A DNA stretch of 64,000 bases from Halorientalis regularis (GCF_023698535.1 NZ_JALJCL010000008.1:124001-188000); one strand, 5' to 3'. Shown: positions 45,659 through 55,106, counted from the stretch's first letter. A program made the numbers and translations. Notes: a model not told the origin generated them from the sequence alone.

Positions 45659-47728
45659 ATGATGGCCTGGGTGGCGGCCAATGGGGGGGTTAGAGCCATC
45701 GGGGGCGCCGGAGAGGCGACGGTTCGGACCGTCGATTGGGAGGATCGCACGTCCGGACCGGAGCTCGTCCAGCCGGTCGAGGACTGCGTGACCGGGAGTC
45801 TCTCCGAGTTGCGCGTCCCCGTCGAGAACGCAACGTTGACCGACGCGTCCGGGGGGCGACGGTACGACCTGATCGAGCCAGTGGCGCTGGACAGGGGTCA
45901 GTTCCTGCTCGACTGTCGGCTGGCAGTCGGCGGTGGACGGACGGCCAATCGCGAGCCGAGCATGGAACTGTACTGCCGGTTCGACGGCCCCGCGTTCGTC
46001 CGTCGTGTGGGCGAGCAGGTCGTGGTCAGCCTCGGGGAGGAGCGGCCGGTGACACTCGGATTCAGGGAACACTGCGAGGACCCGTCGACGGTCACCGTCC
46101 CGCCGACGCCGGCCGGCGTCGCGGACGCGATCAGTCGCCTGTCGGCGGCGCTGCGGACGACCGGACCGGCCCGCTCCCATCCGTCGATGCGGGATCACCC
46201 GCCCGTCGTCGAGGTCGGCGACGAGCGGTCGATTCCCGACGCCGTCGATGCGGCGACGCCCGAGACGGGGATCGAACTCCGTCTCCCCGAGAGCCTGGAG
46301 TATCTGTTCGTCGGTGCGCCGCTGGCGTACTATCTCGGGGCGACCGTGACTGTCGAGCCCGAGGCGACGCCGAAGCTGGTCGCCCCGAGCGCGGACGTTG
46401 AGTGTCGGTTCCGGGAACTCCCGACCTTCCAGCACGGCGTCGCGCGCCTGCTCAGACAGGTGTTTTTCTACGATACGCTGGTCCGAGACCTGGAGGGGGA
46501 ATCGCCGGCCCGTCGCGACGCCTTGCTCGACCGGTTCGACCTCGACCCGGCGACGTTGCGGCGCCGGACGCCCGCCCAGCGACTGGCACGGTACTTCTGT
46601 GTCACGGAGCCGGACTTCGACGAGTACCTGCCGGAGTGGCACTTCTCGACGTACGCCGCGCCCGAACTGGACAACGTCCGGTCGCTCCCGTACCTGCTCG
46701 ACGCGTTGAGCCTGATCTACCTGCCCGAATCCTCGGAACTTCGTGGGACGGAGTTACTCGAACGGACGCTCGACGACTTCTACCGGTCCGGGAGTCACGC
46801 CAGCCGCCGCTCGGTGGCCTCCGTCGACCGGGTGGACCCGGAGCTCCGTGCCGGGCGCATCCACGCCTGGCTCGCGGGTGGCGCGCCCATCGACGCGTTC
46901 AAGACTTCGCCACAGGCCTACGAGAACCGACGGCGGTACCAGGACCGACGCGGGACGCCGTTGTCGGTGACGGTCGTCCTCAACGACGAGGAGATGTACG
47001 ACGAACACGCGGCGGTGGCGGACATCTACCAGGAACGGTCGGCGGACCTGCCGCTGTCGGTCGACATCGAGGAACACCTCACGAGCGCGGAACTGGCAGA
47101 GGTGTTCGCCTCGCCCAACGACTTCGTCCACTACATCGGCCACTGCGACGCCGACGGACTGGAGTGTCCCGACGGTCGGTTCACCGCGTCGTCGCTGGAC
47201 AGCTGTGAGACGCGGACCTTCTTTCTCAACGCCTGTGGGTCCTACCACGAGGGACTGGAGCTGATCGAACGCGGCAGCGTCGGCGGCGCGGTCACGCTGA
47301 CGAGGGTGCTGGATCGACAGGCTGCGAAGGTCGGCACCGCCTTCTCGCGCCTGCTCGTTCACGGCTTCGGGCTCGAACCGGCGATGCAGTTGTCGCGCCG
47401 GCGGATCATGATGGGGAAAGACTACGCCGTCGTGGGTGACGGGACCTACACGCTCGCACCTACGCCGGACAGCCCGGTCGTGGGCTGGCTCGAACGCGAC
47501 GACGGTCGCTTCCGCCTGTCCTGTGAAGCGCTGACCGCCCGTCGGATCGGCGACTGCTTCCAGCCGGCCTTCGGCGAGGCGTCGTCCTATCACGGGACGG
47601 CGACCGAAACCGTCCTCACCCGGGACGAACTGGTCGACGTGCTCTCGAAGACGCCGCTGCCCATCATCTACGACAACGAGTTCCACTGGTCGGACGACCT
47701 CGCGACGGAACTCGCGGCCAGTCGTTGA
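45659..47728 (+). CDS. CHAT-domain (caspase-like) protein
   Basis: 689 residues. The C-terminal ~200 residues have the CHAT layout: FVHYIGHCDADGLECPDGRF with the predicted catalytic His at 495, FFLNACGSYHEGLELIERG with the predicted catalytic Cys at 526, then SVGGAVTLTRVLDRQAAKVG and the closing strand DYAVVGDGTYTLAP. The N-terminal 400 residues are a family-specific region (LIYLPESSELRGTELLERTL) with no domain I know. CHAT enzymes are cysteine peptidases (separase/caspase clan CD). It is alone here apart from tbsP downstream. Confidence 0.85.
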   Translation: MMAWVAANGGVRAIGGAGEATVRTVDWEDRTSGPELVQPVEDCVTGSLSELRVPVENATLTDASGGRRYDLIEPVALDRGQFLLDCRLAVGGGRTANREPSMELYCRFDGPAFVRRVGEQVVVSLGEERPVTLGFREHCEDPSTVTVPPTPAGVADAISRLSAALRTTGPARSHPSMRDHPPVVEVGDERSIPDAVDAATPETGIELRLPESLEYLFVGAPLAYYLGATVTVEPEATPKLVAPSADVECRFRELPTFQHGVARLLRQVFFYDTLVRDLEGESPARRDALLDRFDLDPATLRRRTPAQRLARYFCVTEPDFDEYLPEWHFSTYAAPELDNVRSLPYLLDALSLIYLPESSELRGTELLERTLDDFYRSGSHASRRSVASVDRVDPELRAGRIHAWLAGGAPIDAFKTSPQAYENRRRYQDRRGTPLSVTVVLNDEEMYDEHAAVADIYQERSADLPLSVDIEEHLTSAELAEVFASPNDFVHYIGHCDADGLECPDGRFTASSLDSCETRTFFLNACGSYHEGLELIERGSVGGAVTLTRVLDRQAAKVGTAFSRLLVHGFGLEPAMQLSRRRIMMGKDYAVVGDGTYTLAPTPDSPVVGWLERDDGRFRLSCEALTARRIGDCFQPAFGEASSYHGTATETVLTRDELVDVLSKTPLPIIYDNEFHWSDDLATELAASR

Positions 47729-47958
47729 CCGTTTTCACTACCGAAACGTTCTCACGAGTCGCGTTCGCTCCCCGACCGGCGGGTCTGCCGGCGGTTTTAC
47801 TGTCTAACTGGTAGTCCGATATTTACTTTTGATATTCAGACCAAAGACATATAATTAGCCGGCTCGAAGCTCAGATGTATAATTGTTAGTCGCGTAATTC
47901 AACTCGTTATCAACGATAAAATTAAATACCGTAATACAATATATACATTCATAGGACG
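47729..47958 (+). promoter_or_regulatory. AT-rich tbsP promoter region
   Basis: 230 bases that are strongly AT-rich from about 47815. AAATTAAATACC (47920-47931) and TATATA near 47940 are TATA candidates for tbsP, whose ATG is at 47959. No gene is visible within it. The contrast with the GC-rich coding flanks suggests regulation by one or more DNA-binding proteins. Confidence 0.5.
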
Positions 47959-48777
47959 ATGAGCCAAAACCTGCTTGCGGACGGCATCACGGACCTACTG
48001 AGGACCGAGTTGTCGGCTGCCCCCACCGAATCGTCTCTCGTGAACCCCTCACGGGAGACCATCGAAGAGCTGGTATCGGTAATGAGTACGCTGGAGTCCC
48101 CACCCAGTGTGAACCTGCTGGCGGCGGAGCGCCCGCTCAAGGACGTGATGGACGACTTCATCATCGCGAGTCGGGCGGCGAATCTGATCGCCGACGACGT
48201 GCTGTCGATTCGGACAGTCGAGAATCCTCCGGAGAACGCCCTGTTCGTCACCGACGACGAGGTCGTCGCCATCGTGGCGGCCGGCGAGACAGTCGCCGGA
48301 CTGACGACCGACGACGAGGCGTTCGTCGAGAGCGCCCGAGAGCGCTACGACGCCGTCTGGGAGAGCGCCGACGAGTTCGGCCTCCGGACCCCGCCGCTGA
48401 CGGAGGTCCGCGAGACGCTGTCGTCGGACATCAGCGAAGCCACGGCGACGGACTTCGACGAGGTGCTCGCCTCTCTTCAGACCGCACGCGGCAACGGGGA
48501 AGGCCTAGACGAGGTGACCATCAGTCTCCTGGTTGCCGCGAAAAACGGCGAGTTGCTGTACGACATCAGCAAGTGGGGCGAGGACATCGGCCTCGCCTCG
48601 AAGGCAACCTTCTCCCGGACCAAGACGAAGCTCGAAGACATGGGCCTGATCGACACCGAGAAAGTGCCCATCGACGTGGGCAGACCGCGACTTCGCCTGA
48701 TGCTCGGCGACGAGCGGCTGGAGGACGCCGACTCCGACCAGCTGGCCAACGTGGCCCAGAGCCTGCTGTCGGGCTGA
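47959..48777 (+). CDS. tbsP: TbsP-family transcriptional regulator (TrmB-like)
   Basis: 272 residues. It matches the haloarchaeal DUF5821/TbsP regulator: MSQNLLADGITDLLRTELSA at the N-terminus, PPSVNLLAAERPLKDVMDDF near residues 50-69, a ligand-like middle domain, and a C-terminal winged helix IGLASKATFSRTKTKLEDMG followed by VDVGRPRLRLMLG. TbsP works with TrmB in gluconeogenesis control in Haloferax. The wHTH is intact. It follows the CHAT gene and could regulate its neighbours or act elsewhere. Confidence 0.88.
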   Translation: MSQNLLADGITDLLRTELSAAPTESSLVNPSRETIEELVSVMSTLESPPSVNLLAAERPLKDVMDDFIIASRAANLIADDVLSIRTVENPPENALFVTDDEVVAIVAAGETVAGLTTDDEAFVESARERYDAVWESADEFGLRTPPLTEVRETLSSDISEATATDFDEVLASLQTARGNGEGLDEVTISLLVAAKNGELLYDISKWGEDIGLASKATFSRTKTKLEDMGLIDTEKVPIDVGRPRLRLMLGDERLEDADSDQLANVAQSLLSG

Positions 48778-48785
48778 GGCCTGCG

Positions 48786-48794
48786 CTTTTTTGA
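48786..48794 (+). promoter_or_regulatory. TATA-like box for YcaO gene
   Basis: CTTTTTTGA, 24-32 bases before the ATG at 48818, implying a leaderless transcript separate from tbsP. Confidence 0.6.
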
Positions 48795-48817
48795 TCCCCG
48801 GTCGCGTTCCACCGGCA

Positions 48818-50536
48818 ATGACAGTCGCTCTCGTCGGTTCGGGACCGGCACGTGACGCGGTCGCCGCCGCACTCGCGGACGTGGACGCGCAGGTCACGGA
48901 CCTCGATCCGGCGGTCGTCGGCGGTGCCGACCTCGCGGTCGTGGTCGGCCAGGCGGGCGACGTGGCCTTCGAGACGGTCGACGAACGCGCCCGCGAGTCC
49001 GGCACTCCGTGGCTCGCGGTCGAGATCGGCGGCATCGGCGGCTACCCCGTCGTCGAGGCTGCCGTGTCCGGCTTCGGCCCCGGGACCGCCTGCTACCGCT
49101 GTCTCCAGTCCCGCGTGCGCTCGAACGCCGACCCCGATCAGGAACCACAGGCCGCACCGGACGCCGAGACGGCCCGGTTCGCCGGGGCCATCGCCGGTCG
49201 GGAAGCCGCGAAACTCGTCGCGGGCAAGCGATCCTCTATCGTCGGCGGCGTGATCGAGGTCCCCCACGCCCGGCGACAGTTCCTGCCGGTCCCCGACTGT
49301 GTCTGTGCCGGCGAGCGCGACCGACGGCCGGGCGACGACCACGCAGACCGCGACCTGGACGAAGCGCTGACCCGCGCTGAACAGGGCCTCGACGAGCGAG
49401 TCGGCGTCGTCGCCGAGGTGGGCGAGGCCGAATCGTTCCCGGCCCCATACTACCTCGCGACCGTCGCCGATACGGGCGAATTCAGCGACGCGACGGCCGC
49501 CCGACAGGCCGCCGGCGTCGCCGCCGACTGGGACGCCGCATTCATGAAGGCACTCGGCGAGGGGTACGAGCGTTACAGCGCCGGGATCTACCGGACCGCC
49601 GAGTTCGAGACGGGAACGGCCGCCGAAATCGACGACGCGGTCCCGCCCTCGACGTTCGTCTGTGCCGACGGCGACGGCTGGACGACCGCGGACGAACACA
49701 CCGAGGTCGAGTGGGTGCCCGGCCGGAACCTCGACACCGACGGCGACGTATGGCTCCCCGCCGAGTTCGTCCACTTCCCGCCGCCGACCGAGCGGTTCCG
49801 CCCGGCCGTGACCACGGGATTGGGACTGGGCAACAGCACCACCGAGGCGCTCCTGTCGGGCCTGTACGAGATCATCGAGCGCGACGCAGCGATGTTGTCG
49901 TGGTACTCCACGTTCGACCCGCTCGGGCTCTCGGTCGACGACGAGACCTTCGCCACGCTGCGCCGGCGGGCGAAATCCGAGGGACTGGACGTGGTCCCGC
50001 TCCTGCTCACGCAGGACGTGGACGTACCCGTCGTGGCGGCCGCGGTCCACCGCGAGGAGTGGCCCCGCTTCGCCGTCGGCCTCTCCGCCCACCTCGATCC
50101 GGCGCGGGCCGCACGCTCGGCGCTGGCCGAAGCCCTCCAGAACTGGCTCGAACTCCGCGGGATGGGACCGGACGACGCCGCCGGGGAGAGCGGTGCCATC
50201 GGTCACTTCGCGGACTTCCCCGGCGAGGCCCAGACCTTCCTCGCCGTCGGCAGTAGCGTCCCCGCCGAACAGGTCGGCCCCGACGAGGCCCCCGAGGGCC
50301 GGGACCACCTCGACGCCGTCGTGGAACGGCTGCGTGACGCGGATCTGGACGTGTACGGGTCGCGGCTCACCCCCCGAGACGTGGACACGCTCGGATTCGA
50401 GGCCGTCAGAGGGATCGTCCCGAGCGCCCAGCCGCTCTTTTTCGACGACCCGTACTTCGGCGAGCGCGCCGAAGACGTCCCCGAGAGCCTGGGCTTCGAG
50501 GCCCGACTCGACCGGGACCACCACCCGTACCCCTAG
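48818..50536 (+). CDS. YcaO-domain protein with ThiF-like N-terminal domain
   Basis: 572 residues from MTVALVGSGPARDAVAAALA. The first ~190 residues are Rossmann-like, as in ThiF/E1-like partner domains of cyclodehydratases, with cysteine pairs in CYRC and CVC. The YcaO domain follows, with GNSTTEALLSGLYEIIERDA (ATP-binding Glu residues), HREEWPRFAVGLSAHLDPAR, AEALQNWLE and the C-terminal HHPYP. YcaO enzymes phosphorylate amide backbones to make azolines or thioamides. No peptide substrate or TfuA partner is found nearby. Confidence 0.88.
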   Translation: MTVALVGSGPARDAVAAALADVDAQVTDLDPAVVGGADLAVVVGQAGDVAFETVDERARESGTPWLAVEIGGIGGYPVVEAAVSGFGPGTACYRCLQSRVRSNADPDQEPQAAPDAETARFAGAIAGREAAKLVAGKRSSIVGGVIEVPHARRQFLPVPDCVCAGERDRRPGDDHADRDLDEALTRAEQGLDERVGVVAEVGEAESFPAPYYLATVADTGEFSDATAARQAAGVAADWDAAFMKALGEGYERYSAGIYRTAEFETGTAAEIDDAVPPSTFVCADGDGWTTADEHTEVEWVPGRNLDTDGDVWLPAEFVHFPPPTERFRPAVTTGLGLGNSTTEALLSGLYEIIERDAAMLSWYSTFDPLGLSVDDETFATLRRRAKSEGLDVVPLLLTQDVDVPVVAAAVHREEWPRFAVGLSAHLDPARAARSALAEALQNWLELRGMGPDDAAGESGAIGHFADFPGEAQTFLAVGSSVPAEQVGPDEAPEGRDHLDAVVERLRDADLDVYGSRLTPRDVDTLGFEAVRGIVPSAQPLFFDDPYFGERAEDVPESLGFEARLDRDHHPYP

Positions 50537-50627
50537 AGAGAGATAGGTTTATTTCGGCGTGTGTGAAACGTACGCACGGGGTTGCTCGCGGACAGGTCGA
50601 CACCGTCCGGTAGCGGCCCGTACGTCC

Positions 50628-50777
50628 ATGACGACCGAATTCGACCTCCCGTGTGCAGACTGTGGCCAGGCACTGGTCCGGCGACAGGTCGACTGCGCGG
50701 GTGCGACGGTAACCGTGGCAGCGTGCCGGAACTGCGGCAGTCGGTACTACCCGGAATCCGCCCTGCAAAAGCTCTAG
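50628..50777 (+). CDS. 49-residue zinc-finger-like microprotein
   Basis: From the ATG at 50628: [20 protein letters not shown] with CADC, then [17 protein letters not shown]. Two CxxC pairs spaced about 25 residues suit one zinc site. Its stop overlaps that of the convergent DUF63 gene. The upstream frame is open but has no better start. Confidence 0.7.
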   Translation: MTTEFDLPCADCGQALVRRQVDCAGATVTVAACRNCGSRYYPESALQKL

Positions 50778-51919
50778 ATGCCGAAAGTGGCGCGGATCAT
50801 GTCGCGCGTTCCGGGCCCCAACCCGACCGCGACGATAGCCGTCAGCAAGAGCAGGGCGTAGCGCGGACTCTCCTCGAAGATCTCCCGGTCGAAGATCCAG
50901 ACGACCGCCAGCGCGACGACCAGTTTCACCAGCAGGAACGGCCACGACGATCCCAGTGCCGTCAACAGCGACGCCGGCAGGATCGCCTCCGCCGTGCTGA
51001 TGATGAACGCGTTCGCGGGGTGTTTCGGGCTGTACCTGATAGCGGCGGGAAGACCCAGCGCACCGAGCCAGTCTGCAGCGACGACGTTGGCGACGCCGTC
51101 GATGGCGTGGCCCCACAGCACGACCAGTCCGATCAAGCCCGTCCCGGCGTTGATCTCGGGCCGGAACCGGTCGACGGCGAAGTAGATCCCGCCCGCCAGC
51201 GCCGTCGCGATGAGGACCACGCTCAGGAGGACCTGCGGATAGAACTCGACGTAGTCGGCGGAAAACGACAGCGTCACGAGGTACCCGAAGGTCACGACGA
51301 AGGCCACGCTCCCGACCGCCGCCATCGGCCGTGCGTAGGTCTCGACGTAGCCCCCGCTCCTGAGTTTGATCGTCACCAGCAGCGAGGCCAGCGTCACGAA
51401 AAAGACGGTGAAGTAGATGATCGGGCTGATGATCAGCGAGTTCCAGGGGTAGGTGATGGCCTGGCTCACGCCTTCGGGGACGGCATCGTTCGCGTCCTCG
51501 ACGACACGGAGGGCACCGCCGAAGAGCATGAACGGGACCAGCGCGAAAAACAGATCCCGGTCACGGCCCACGTCGAGCCGACGGAGCAACTGGAGGACCC
51601 CGATCAGGCCGAACAGCAAGACGACCATGTACCCGACCTCCGAGACGAGCGTGTAGCCGGGTTCGGCGACGACCTGACCGGCGGCCACGGCCGCTTCTCG
51701 TGCCGTCGGGTTGTACAACAACTCCACGGAGCCACCACGGTGCACTGCCGCCACCGCGTTGTGGGCGTCGGCGTAGACCGGCCCCCAGAAGTAGTGCCAG
51801 ACGAACCCGCGGTAGACCGTATCGTAGAACACCAGCGAGCCGAGGATCAGCGCCGCGACACCGGCCAGGGCGGTCAGCGTCCAGGCGCGCCCGGCGTCGA
51901 TCCGTTCGGTCACCTGCAT
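50774..51919 (-). CDS. DUF63 family membrane protein
   Basis: 381 residues from [20 protein letters not shown] (ATG at 51919). About ten helices. The archaeal DUF63 pattern includes [20 protein letters not shown] near the N-terminus, [20 protein letters not shown], and [15 protein letters not shown]. The C-terminal half has [20 protein letters not shown]. The function is unknown despite wide conservation in archaea. Confidence 0.87.
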   Translation of the reverse strand: MQVTERIDAGRAWTLTALAGVAALILGSLVFYDTVYRGFVWHYFWGPVYADAHNAVAAVHRGGSVELLYNPTAREAAVAAGQVVAEPGYTLVSEVGYMVVLLFGLIGVLQLLRRLDVGRDRDLFFALVPFMLFGGALRVVEDANDAVPEGVSQAITYPWNSLIISPIIYFTVFFVTLASLLVTIKLRSGGYVETYARPMAAVGSVAFVVTFGYLVTLSFSADYVEFYPQVLLSVVLIATALAGGIYFAVDRFRPEINAGTGLIGLVVLWGHAIDGVANVVAADWLGALGLPAAIRYSPKHPANAFIISTAEAILPASLLTALGSSWPFLLVKLVVALAVVWIFDREIFEESPRYALLLLTAIVAVGLGPGTRDMIRATFGI

Positions 51920-52010
51920 GCTCGACACCGCGCGAGCCGCCCGTTTCAGGGTTCCGATCCTGTGCGACTGGCGAACACGGCCGGCGGCGACGCCTCCCCG
52001 GCCCGCGCGC

Positions 52011-52802
52011 TCACTCGTCGACGCTCGCAACCACGTCCCGGGCCAGTTCCACCAGCCGCCCGTGGGCCTGCCCGTTCGAGGCCACCAGCCCCTGGCTGTC
52101 GTGTCGCCACCGCTCACCCGACAGATCCGTCACGGTCCCACCGGCCGCCCGAACCATGTGCGCACCGCCGACGGAATCCCATGGGTTGGGCCGCCGCGTC
52201 GTGATCGCCGCGTCGAGGCCCCCGCTGGCGACGAACGCCAGCGCCGACTGCATACTCCCCAGCCGACGCATGTCACCACACTCCCGCACCACCGCGTCCG
52301 CGAGGGTGGCGTAGGCCTCGCGCTCCCCGTGTGGACCCCACCCCAGCACCGCGACCGCGAACGTCTCCGGGTCGGCCCGATCGCTGACCGAGACCGACTC
52401 CCCGTTCAGCCGCGTCTCCTCGCCGGCCAGGAACTCGTCGTCCATCGCGGGCATGACCGTCGCCGCGGCAACCGGTTCGCCGTCCTCGACCCGCGTGACG
52501 CTGGTCGCCCACAGGCGCAACCCCCGGAGGTAGTTGGCCGTCCCGTCGATTGGATCGACGATCCAGGCCGGGCCCCCCGTCGGGACAGTCGACGGCGTGT
52601 CCGACTCCTCGCCGACGACCGGCGCGTCGCTCTCCGCCGCCAGCAGCGCGACGACCCGATCCTGGGCGTCGGCGTCCGCCTCGCTCACCAGATCGTTCTT
52701 GTGTGCTTTCGCCTCGAACCGAACGTCGGTTCGGAACCGCTCGACTGCGACCGTCCCGCCGGCACGGGCCGCGCGCGCGGCGAGGGTCGTCGGATCGTCC
52801 AT
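52011..52802 (-). CDS. Inositol monophosphatase-family phosphatase
   Basis: 263 residues. The metal-site motifs are [38 protein letters not shown] at about residues 79-94 and [18 protein letters not shown]. The last differs from the usual WDxAAG by Ser-Val. The family hydrolyses inositol phosphates, fructose-1,6-bisphosphate or nucleotide phosphates. Substrate not assigned. Confidence 0.9.
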   Translation of the reverse strand: MDDPTTLAARAARAGGTVAVERFRTDVRFEAKAHKNDLVSEADADAQDRVVALLAAESDAPVVGEESDTPSTVPTGGPAWIVDPIDGTANYLRGLRLWATSVTRVEDGEPVAAATVMPAMDDEFLAGEETRLNGESVSVSDRADPETFAVAVLGWGPHGEREAYATLADAVVRECGDMRRLGSMQSALAFVASGGLDAAITTRRPNPWDSVGGAHMVRAAGGTVTDLSGERWRHDSQGLVASNGQAHGRLVELARDVVASVDE

Positions 52803-52828
52803 ACCGGACCCTCGCCGCCCGCGGACAA

Positions 52829-53995
52829 TTAGGTGATGATCTGCTCGGCGGTCCGCATGTCCGAGGCGATGTCGTTCGATTCGACGGCCCGCTCGGCCGC
52901 GCGCCGCGCCTCGAAGAACTCGGGCTGGGGCTCGTCGTCGACTTTCACCTCGGACGCCCGGTGCAGTGCACCGGCCGCCGCCTCCAGTGCCTCCATGACT
53001 CCGGCGACTTCGTTCGCCTTCTCCTGAATGCCCGTCGACTCGTCGACGATTCCGAAACTGGACTGGGCGGACCCGAAGCTGAACTGAGCCGTACTGAGCG
53101 GCGAGAGCGCCCGTTCGTAGTTCTGTTCGTAGAACCGGGGAACGCCCTGGTTGAACGCATCGATACCCCTCGCGGCGCTTTTCACGCCGGCCCGCACCTC
53201 TCGGAACGCCTGCAACTCCGCCCGCACCTGGTCGATCTTCTCTTCGTACACCTTCCCGATGGGATTGAACACGGAGACCGCCTCGGCGTCGATCTCGTTT
53301 TTCAGCGGCCGGTACAGTGACTGGGCCTCGTCGCGATAGTCGTCGATGTTGTACGTCGTCTGTTCGGCCCGGAGCGTACTCTCCGCGTAAATTCGTTCGA
53401 CCGCGAACAGGAACTCGTCGTAGGCGTCGATCAGCGCCTCCCGGACCCGTGCGAGGTCCTCCAGGAAGGTCGTCACCTGCACGAGCGAGAGGATGATGTT
53501 CTTCTGTCCCTCGGGCGCGTATTCGGTCGCCTTTTCCAGCGGCGCCCGCGCGTTCTGTGCCAGCGTCCGTATCTTCGGTGCGTGGAACGATTCGGTGGTC
53601 GCGTCCACGTCGAGCAGATTCGCCTCCGGACCCGCGTACCCGACGTAGGTCGCGTAGGTCTCGCGAATCCGGTCCATCGACGTTGCCATCAGTTCGGTCG
53701 CTTTCGGATCGGTCTCGACCGGCGTCGGTGTCGGCCCCGCGTTCTCGCCGAATCGCGAATCGAAGTTCGCCTCGAAGGAACTCTCGTTGAACTCGAAGTC
53801 CACCTCGTCGAAGTCCCCCATGGAGAAGTTCCGTTCACTTCCCATGTTGCCGAAGCTAAAATCCGAGGAGTTGGAATCGTTGATGAACCCGTCGATATGC
53901 GCCCCAGGACCGCCCCCGCGCCCACTGCTGTCCAGTGCCCCGCACCCAGCGGTGAGTAACGTGCCAGCCGTCGCAATGAACGTGCGACGTCTCAT
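52829..53995 (-). CDS. Tat-secreted lipoprotein, unknown function
   Basis: 388 residues. Tat signal RRRTFIATAGTLLTAGC with a lipobox cysteine at residue 18. A peculiar segment rich in Phe, Asn, Ser, Asp and Glu follows (DFSFGNMGSERNFSMGDF; EFNESSFEANFDSRF), near residues 40-85. The rest is helical (ALIDAYDEFLFAVERIYAES; FEARRAAERAVESNDIA). The TATA-like TTTTTAAATAGG (54023-54034) is 28-39 bases upstream. No domain is recognised. Confidence 0.8.
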   Translation of the reverse strand: MRRRTFIATAGTLLTAGCGALDSSGRGGGPGAHIDGFINDSNSSDFSFGNMGSERNFSMGDFDEVDFEFNESSFEANFDSRFGENAGPTPTPVETDPKATELMATSMDRIRETYATYVGYAGPEANLLDVDATTESFHAPKIRTLAQNARAPLEKATEYAPEGQKNIILSLVQVTTFLEDLARVREALIDAYDEFLFAVERIYAESTLRAEQTTYNIDDYRDEAQSLYRPLKNEIDAEAVSVFNPIGKVYEEKIDQVRAELQAFREVRAGVKSAARGIDAFNQGVPRFYEQNYERALSPLSTAQFSFGSAQSSFGIVDESTGIQEKANEVAGVMEALEAAAGALHRASEVKVDDEPQPEFFEARRAAERAVESNDIASDMRTAEQIIT

Positions 53996-54057
53996 GAACT
54001 ACTGCTCAATAAATCGCCTCAACCTATTTAAAAATGCCCCGGTTAGAGCGGTAGTGT

Positions 54058-54755
54058 TCAGATTAGCTGATTCCATGCGAAGGCGAACGATTGGAGCCAG
54101 TCGTCAGCTGTGTCTCGCTCGGCGTTGCTGAAATAGTTTGAGAACGAAGAGGTGCGGCGTTTCACCTCACGAAAGACACGTTCGACACTGTTCCGATTTC
54201 CGTGGCGTTCGTATCTGAAATCGAGGCCGTGTCGCTGGCAAGCGTCTTTCAGTGGTGCTGCACCATCGACGAGAAACACGGCGTTCACGAGAACCGGGTT
54301 CTCGTGCAGCCCATCAGAACGCGAAGCGTTCTGAGGACGTCGTCCACGTCGTGTTTCTCGCGAAGTTCGGCAAAGAATGCGTGAGCGAGAGCGTTCGTTC
54401 TCACCGGTTCAAGCTTTGCATGGAGTAATCCGTTCGTGTCGGGATCGACCGCAGCGTACAGCCAGTATTGCTCGTCGTTGAGTCGGATCACGGTCTCGTC
54501 GACCGTAACGTGATCCGGACTGCATCCAGTTTTGGGCTGTAGATCCGCCTTGTGAACCCAATTATGCACGGTGGATCGCGCTCGCTCGACACCGAATATA
54601 TCAAGAACCGAAACGGTATGCGAAAGCGAGAGTCCAGCGAGATGCAACTGAATACCGAGCTTCATCAGCAGTCGCGGTGTCGCTTCGCGTTCAACAAACT
54701 CTAAGTCGATCTGGTCGATACTCCCGCCGAGGCGTGTGTTTTCGGGCATGGACAC
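54058..54755 (-). pseudogene. IS6-family transposase, interrupted by insertion
   Basis: The N-terminal part (from GTG 54755 or ATG 54749) has the HTH HTVSVLDIFGVERARSTVHN and the first catalytic Asp in VDETVIRLNDEQYWLYAAVD. It then ends in a foreign peptide and a stop at 54285. The C-terminal part, in the other frame, resumes with VFLVDGAAPLKDACQRHG (second Asp) and NSVERVFREVKRRT (catalytic Glu). The break is caused by the 56-bp insertion at 54283-54338. Without it, a continuous DDE transposase of about 210 residues is restored. Confidence 0.85.
54283..54338. repeat. 56-bp insertion made of two hairpins
   Basis: The stretch breaks the transposase between DVDD and VFLVDG. It holds two perfect palindromes: 54286-54306 (CACGAGAACC centre G, then GGTTCTCGTG) and 54314-54334 (TCAGAACGC, loop GAA, GCGTTCTGA), separated by CAGCCCA. 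It looks like a small palindromic insert or a hairpin amplification, not point mutation. No coding sequence. Confidence 0.65.
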
Positions 54756-54810
54756 TCAGAAAGCACATCGCCTCACTTTTCATCCTTATTTGAACACCGC
54801 CGCTAGAGCC

Positions 54811-55106
54811 GGTTCTTTTTACCGTCAGCCGGAATCGAACGGTCGGCAACTGCTCGGCTGTCGGGTCTAGTTCGAGAGTGGAGTTTGCGAGGGAAGATCG
54901 CTCCTGCTCACGGGACACGCGGTGTCCCGTTCGCTTCGAGGCCGCCCCGGTGGCGGCCTCGCCGAGTGGATCTTCCTGCACTGTTTGCGAGGGGCCGTAG
55001 TGGCCAACAGTGCGAGGGAAGGGATTTGAACTTCAGTCGGGCACGGCCCGACAGCGTTCAAACCCTTCTTCGCAGGCCGAGCGCGCCGTCGTGGCACGTT
55101 CAGGCA
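54811..55106. other. Gene-free region between IS6 element and tRNA-Leu
   Basis: Aside from the palindromic cluster at 54886-55074, no gene is visible. The first 75 bases after the IS end contain CGGTTCTTTTTACC and an AT-poor stretch. The last 32 bases lead into the tRNA 3' end. Confidence 0.5.
54886..55074. repeat. Palindrome cluster reusing the tRNA-Leu 3' end
   Basis: Three units each start with the tRNA-Leu 3' sequence TGCGAGG. Unit 1 (54886-54976): stem GGAAGATC/GATCTTCC encloses hairpins ACGGGACAC-GCG-GTGTCCCGT (54910-54930) and CGAGGCCGCC-CCGGT-GGCGGCCTCG (54937-54961). Unit 2 (54986-55010) lies in the arms CACTGTT/AACAGTG. Unit 3 (55011-55074) repeats 21 tRNA bases ending GATTTGAAC and folds on GTTCAAACCCTTCTTCGCA around GTCGGGC-ACG-GCCCGAC. 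Confidence 0.7.

Larger units (their letters stand above)
54039..54812. mobile_element. IS6-family insertion sequence, degraded
   Basis: A 774-bp element. Its ends form imperfect inverted repeats of about 20 bases: GGTTAGAGCGGTAGTGTTCA at 54041-54060 against the complement of TGAACACCGCCGCTAGAGCC at 54791-54810, roughly 15 of 20 matching. It encloses an IS6/IS240-type transposase broken by a 56-bp insertion. No clear 8-bp target duplication is seen at the flanks, so the insertion may be old or the flanks rearranged. Confidence 0.8.

Noticed and set aside
54031..54820. An 8-bp target-site duplication flanking the IS6 element
   Set aside because: Flanking octamers around 54038 and 54813 do not match, so no duplication is claimed.
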